NCBI GenBank assembly: GCA_022600695.1
Contig: JAHZJY010000219.1
Location: forward strand, 1-6,743
Length of the DNA: 6,743 bases
Origin: Actinomycetes bacterium
GTDB taxonomy: Bacteria; Actinomycetota; Actinomycetes; Mycobacteriales; Mycobacteriaceae
Direction of reading: 5' to 3'
Shown: positions 6,048-6,743 of the stretch, piece by piece
Layout of the letters: each line of letters opens with the position of its first letter
Numbering within the stretch: position 1 is the first letter of the stretch
The notes under the pieces: generated by a model
Told to the model about the DNA's origin: nothing
Databases searched by the model: none
What the model saw: only the letters and a program-made list of their open reading frames with translations
Program-made: the position numbers and the translations under genes

Positions 6048-6107
6048 ATGTCATCCGCCGTCGCGCATCGCGCCGCCCGTCCGTCCGTGGACGGGGGCCG
6101 CGGCTGA
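6048..6107 (+). CDS. whiB7 leader peptide (upstream ORF), 19 aa
   Basis: ATG at 6048 begins 19 codons (MSSAVAHRAARPSVDGGRG) ending in TGA 6105-6107. The ATG lies 6 nt after the TAACCT -10, so it is probably the very first codon of the mRNA (leaderless translation). Short ORFs in the long whiB7 leader are known to sense ribosome inhibition: slowed translation changes leader folding and lets transcription continue into whiB7. Here the uORF spans a hairpin (CCCGTCC 6076-6082 with GGACGGG 6089-6095) and ends 17 nt before the terminator stem. The peptide itself probably has no function. Translation is not proven by the sequence. Confidence 0.6.
   Translation: MSSAVAHRAARPSVDGGRG
6076..6095 (+). 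promoter_or_regulatory. Leader hairpin holding the antiterminator strand
   Basis: CCCGTCC (6076-6082) pairs with GGACGGG (6089-6095) around a 6-nt loop. The segment GTCCGTGG at 6083-6090 is identical to the 3' arm of the downstream terminator (6140-6147), so it could instead pair with the terminator 5' arm (6128-6135) and prevent termination. The alternative structures lie within the uORF, where ribosome position would choose between them. The complementarity is seen; the switch is inferred. Confidence 0.55.
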
Positions 6108-6124
6108 CGCACGCACTGACCCCG

Positions 6125-6155
6125 AGGCCACGGACGACAGTCCGTGGCCTTTTTT
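6125..6155 (+). terminator. Intrinsic terminator / whiB7 attenuator
   Basis: An 11-bp perfect GC-rich stem (6125-6135 with 6140-6150) closes a GACA loop and is followed by six T residues (6150-6155), a textbook Rho-independent terminator and rare for mycobacteria. It lies between the uORF and whiB7, so it fits the known whiB7 attenuation mechanism. It would also stop read-through from mmpSL, which has no other visible terminator. Confidence 0.9.
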
Positions 6156-6177
6156 CATGTCCGGTTCTCATGTCCGG
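6152..6177 (+). repeat. 13-bp tandem near-repeat after the attenuator
   Basis: TTTTCATGTCCGG (6152-6164) is followed directly by TTCTCATGTCCGG (6165-6177), with one mismatch. It lies between the terminator U-tract and the whiB7 Shine-Dalgarno. It looks like a slippage duplication; no function is evident. Confidence 0.7.
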
Positions 6178-6203
6178 CGAACCCACCGCAGAAAGGACAG
6201 CCC

Positions 6204-6452
6204 ATGCCCGGCGCCGACGACTTCCCGTTACCGTGCCACGCCGGCGAACCCGACCTGTGGTTCGCCGAGACCCCGGCCGAACTCGAGCGGGCCAAGACGC
6301 TGTGCGGCGGCTGCCCGGTCCGCCGGCAATGCCTGGCCGCCGCCCTGGAGCGCGGTGAGCCGTGGGGGGTGTGGGGCGGGGAGATCCTGCAGCGGGGAAC
6401 TGTGTTGGCGCACAAGCGTCCTCGCGGCCGGCCGCGCAAGCTCGCCGCGTAG
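6204..6452 (+). CDS. whiB7: Transcriptional regulator WhiB7
   Basis: This 82-aa protein starts at ATG 6204 after GAAAGGA (6191-6197) with 6 nt spacing. Four cysteines (11, 34, 37, 43) in the C-X22-C-X2-C-X5-C Wbl pattern ligate a [4Fe-4S] cluster; EPWGVWGGE (52-60) is the G(I/V)WGG turn that contacts the sigma factor; RPRGRPRK (72-79) is the C-terminal AT-hook that singles out WhiB7 from other WhiB proteins. LPCHAGEPDLWFAETPA also matches WhiB7. It is the master activator of intrinsic resistance to ribosome-targeting antibiotics in actinobacteria, acting with SigA at AT-rich promoters. It is regulated by its own promoter and leader attenuator. It appears complete and functional. The usual upstream neighbour uvrD2 is about 6 kb away here. 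Confidence 0.97.
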   Translation: MPGADDFPLPCHAGEPDLWFAETPAELERAKTLCGGCPVRRQCLAAALERGEPWGVWGGEILQRGTVLAHKRPRGRPRKLAA

Positions 6453-6465
6453 GCTCGCCGCATAA
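6440..6465 (+). repeat. 13-bp tandem near-repeat across the whiB7 stop
   Basis: GCTCGCCGCGTAG (6440-6452) is followed by GCTCGCCGCATAA (6453-6465), with two mismatches. The first copy encodes the last residues and TAG stop of WhiB7; the second is in a shifted frame and is non-coding. It is probably a slippage duplication. Confidence 0.6.
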
Positions 6466-6491
6466 GCCGGTGCCGGGGATTGGTGGGGGAC

Positions 6492-6497
6492 TACGGT
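6492..6497 (+). promoter_or_regulatory. Probable -10 element of the sulfatase gene
   Basis: TACGGT matches TAnnnT and lies exactly 6 nt before ATG 6504, predicting a leaderless transcript. The nearest purine tract (GGGGGA, 6485-6490) is too far upstream for a normal ribosome site. No clear -35 is seen. Confidence 0.4.
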
Positions 6498-6503
6498 GAC
6501 TGC

Positions 6504-6743
6504 ATGACTCCCGACGCCCGCAGCCGTGTCGTCCTGCCGATCCCGGACCGTGCCCCGACGGTCGGATACAAATACGACGCCACCGATCCGGGCCGGGGGT
6601 TCCCGCCGATCGAGCCGATGCGCCCGCCGGCCGGTGCGCCGAACGTGATCATCGCGCTGATCGACGACGTCGGCTTCGGCGCCTCGAGTGCCTTCGGCGG
6701 GCCGTGTGAGACCCCGACCGCCGAGCGGCTGGCCGAAGCGGGC
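6504..6743 (+). CDS. Arylsulfatase, N-terminal part (runs off the window)
   Basis: Eighty codons are present from ATG 6504, open to the window edge. The segment APNVIIALIDDVGFGASSAF (45-64) is the signature first strand and turn of type I sulfatases; Asp54-Asp55 are the conserved metal-binding aspartates. The following GGPCETPTAERLAEAG matches the family's next helix. The preceding proline-rich lead-in (LPIPDRAP... YPPI-like FPPIEPMRPP) resembles mycobacterial AtsD-type arylsulfatases, which hydrolyse sulfate esters. The catalytic Cys/Ser-X-Pro-X-Arg motif that becomes formylglycine lies beyond the window and could not be checked. The 51-bp gap after whiB7 has its own probable promoter, so the gene is likely separate from whiB7. 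In M. tuberculosis whiB7 is followed by an ABC1-kinase-like gene instead. Confidence 0.88.
   Translation, partial: MTPDARSRVVLPIPDRAPTVGYKYDATDPGRGFPPIEPMRPPAGAPNVIIALIDDVGFGASSAFGGPCETPTAERLAEAG

Noticed and set aside
6155..6465. Alternative frames across whiB7 on both strands
   Set aside because: They lack the Wbl cysteines, and the WhiB7 frame is unmistakable.
1..6743. tRNA, rRNA, CRISPR array or insertion sequence
   Set aside because: No regularly spaced repeats, transposase motifs or tRNA-like cloverleaf sequences were seen, including at the edges of the uvrD2-whiB7 interval.

Overview
The window is high-GC actinobacterial DNA and almost certainly comes from a Mycobacterium or a close relative. 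It carries an mmpS-mmpL pair, a whiB7 gene with an AT-hook, the end of a UvrD2-type helicase, many GTG starts, and several TAnnnT -10 boxes placed 6-7 nt before a start codon, as in leaderless mycobacterial transcripts.

Layout: (1) 1-135, the 3' end of a helicase with an HRDC-like C-terminus, most likely uvrD2. (2) 132-1142, a TetR-family repressor facing left and a four-helix membrane protein facing right, sharing a divergent intergenic region with a clean palindrome (TTTGTAG-N6-CTACAAA). (3) 1203-1811, a leftward cyclic-nucleotide-binding (CRP-like) domain protein whose C-terminus looks like a ribbon-helix-helix instead of the usual CRP winged helix. A 14-bp perfect direct repeat lies upstream of it. 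(4) 1997-6043, a rightward block tetR-mmpS-mmpL: a second TetR regulator, then an mmpS/mmpL transporter pair joined by an ATGA overlap. The MmpL has the coiled-coil periplasmic insertion typical of the MmpL4/MmpL5 class. A GTAC-rich palindromic operator candidate sits between tetR and mmpS. (5) 6005-6452, whiB7 with its regulatory leader: an AT-rich/-35/-10 promoter, a 19-codon upstream ORF, a strong intrinsic terminator (attenuator) and a possible competing antiterminator. (6) 6504-6743, the 5' end of an arylsulfatase.

The genes suggest two small repressor-target modules (TetR with the membrane protein; TetR with MmpSL lipid/siderophore/drug export), an orphan cNMP-responsive regulator, and the WhiB7 intrinsic antibiotic-resistance regulator. 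In mycobacteria and streptomycetes uvrD2 and whiB7/wblC are normally close neighbours. Here about 6 kb of accessory regulators and an exporter lies between them, and the whiB7 promoter falls inside the last codons of mmpL. That junction, the cNMP-RHH protein and the attenuated whiB7 leader are the most interesting parts. No tRNA, rRNA, CRISPR array or insertion sequence was seen.
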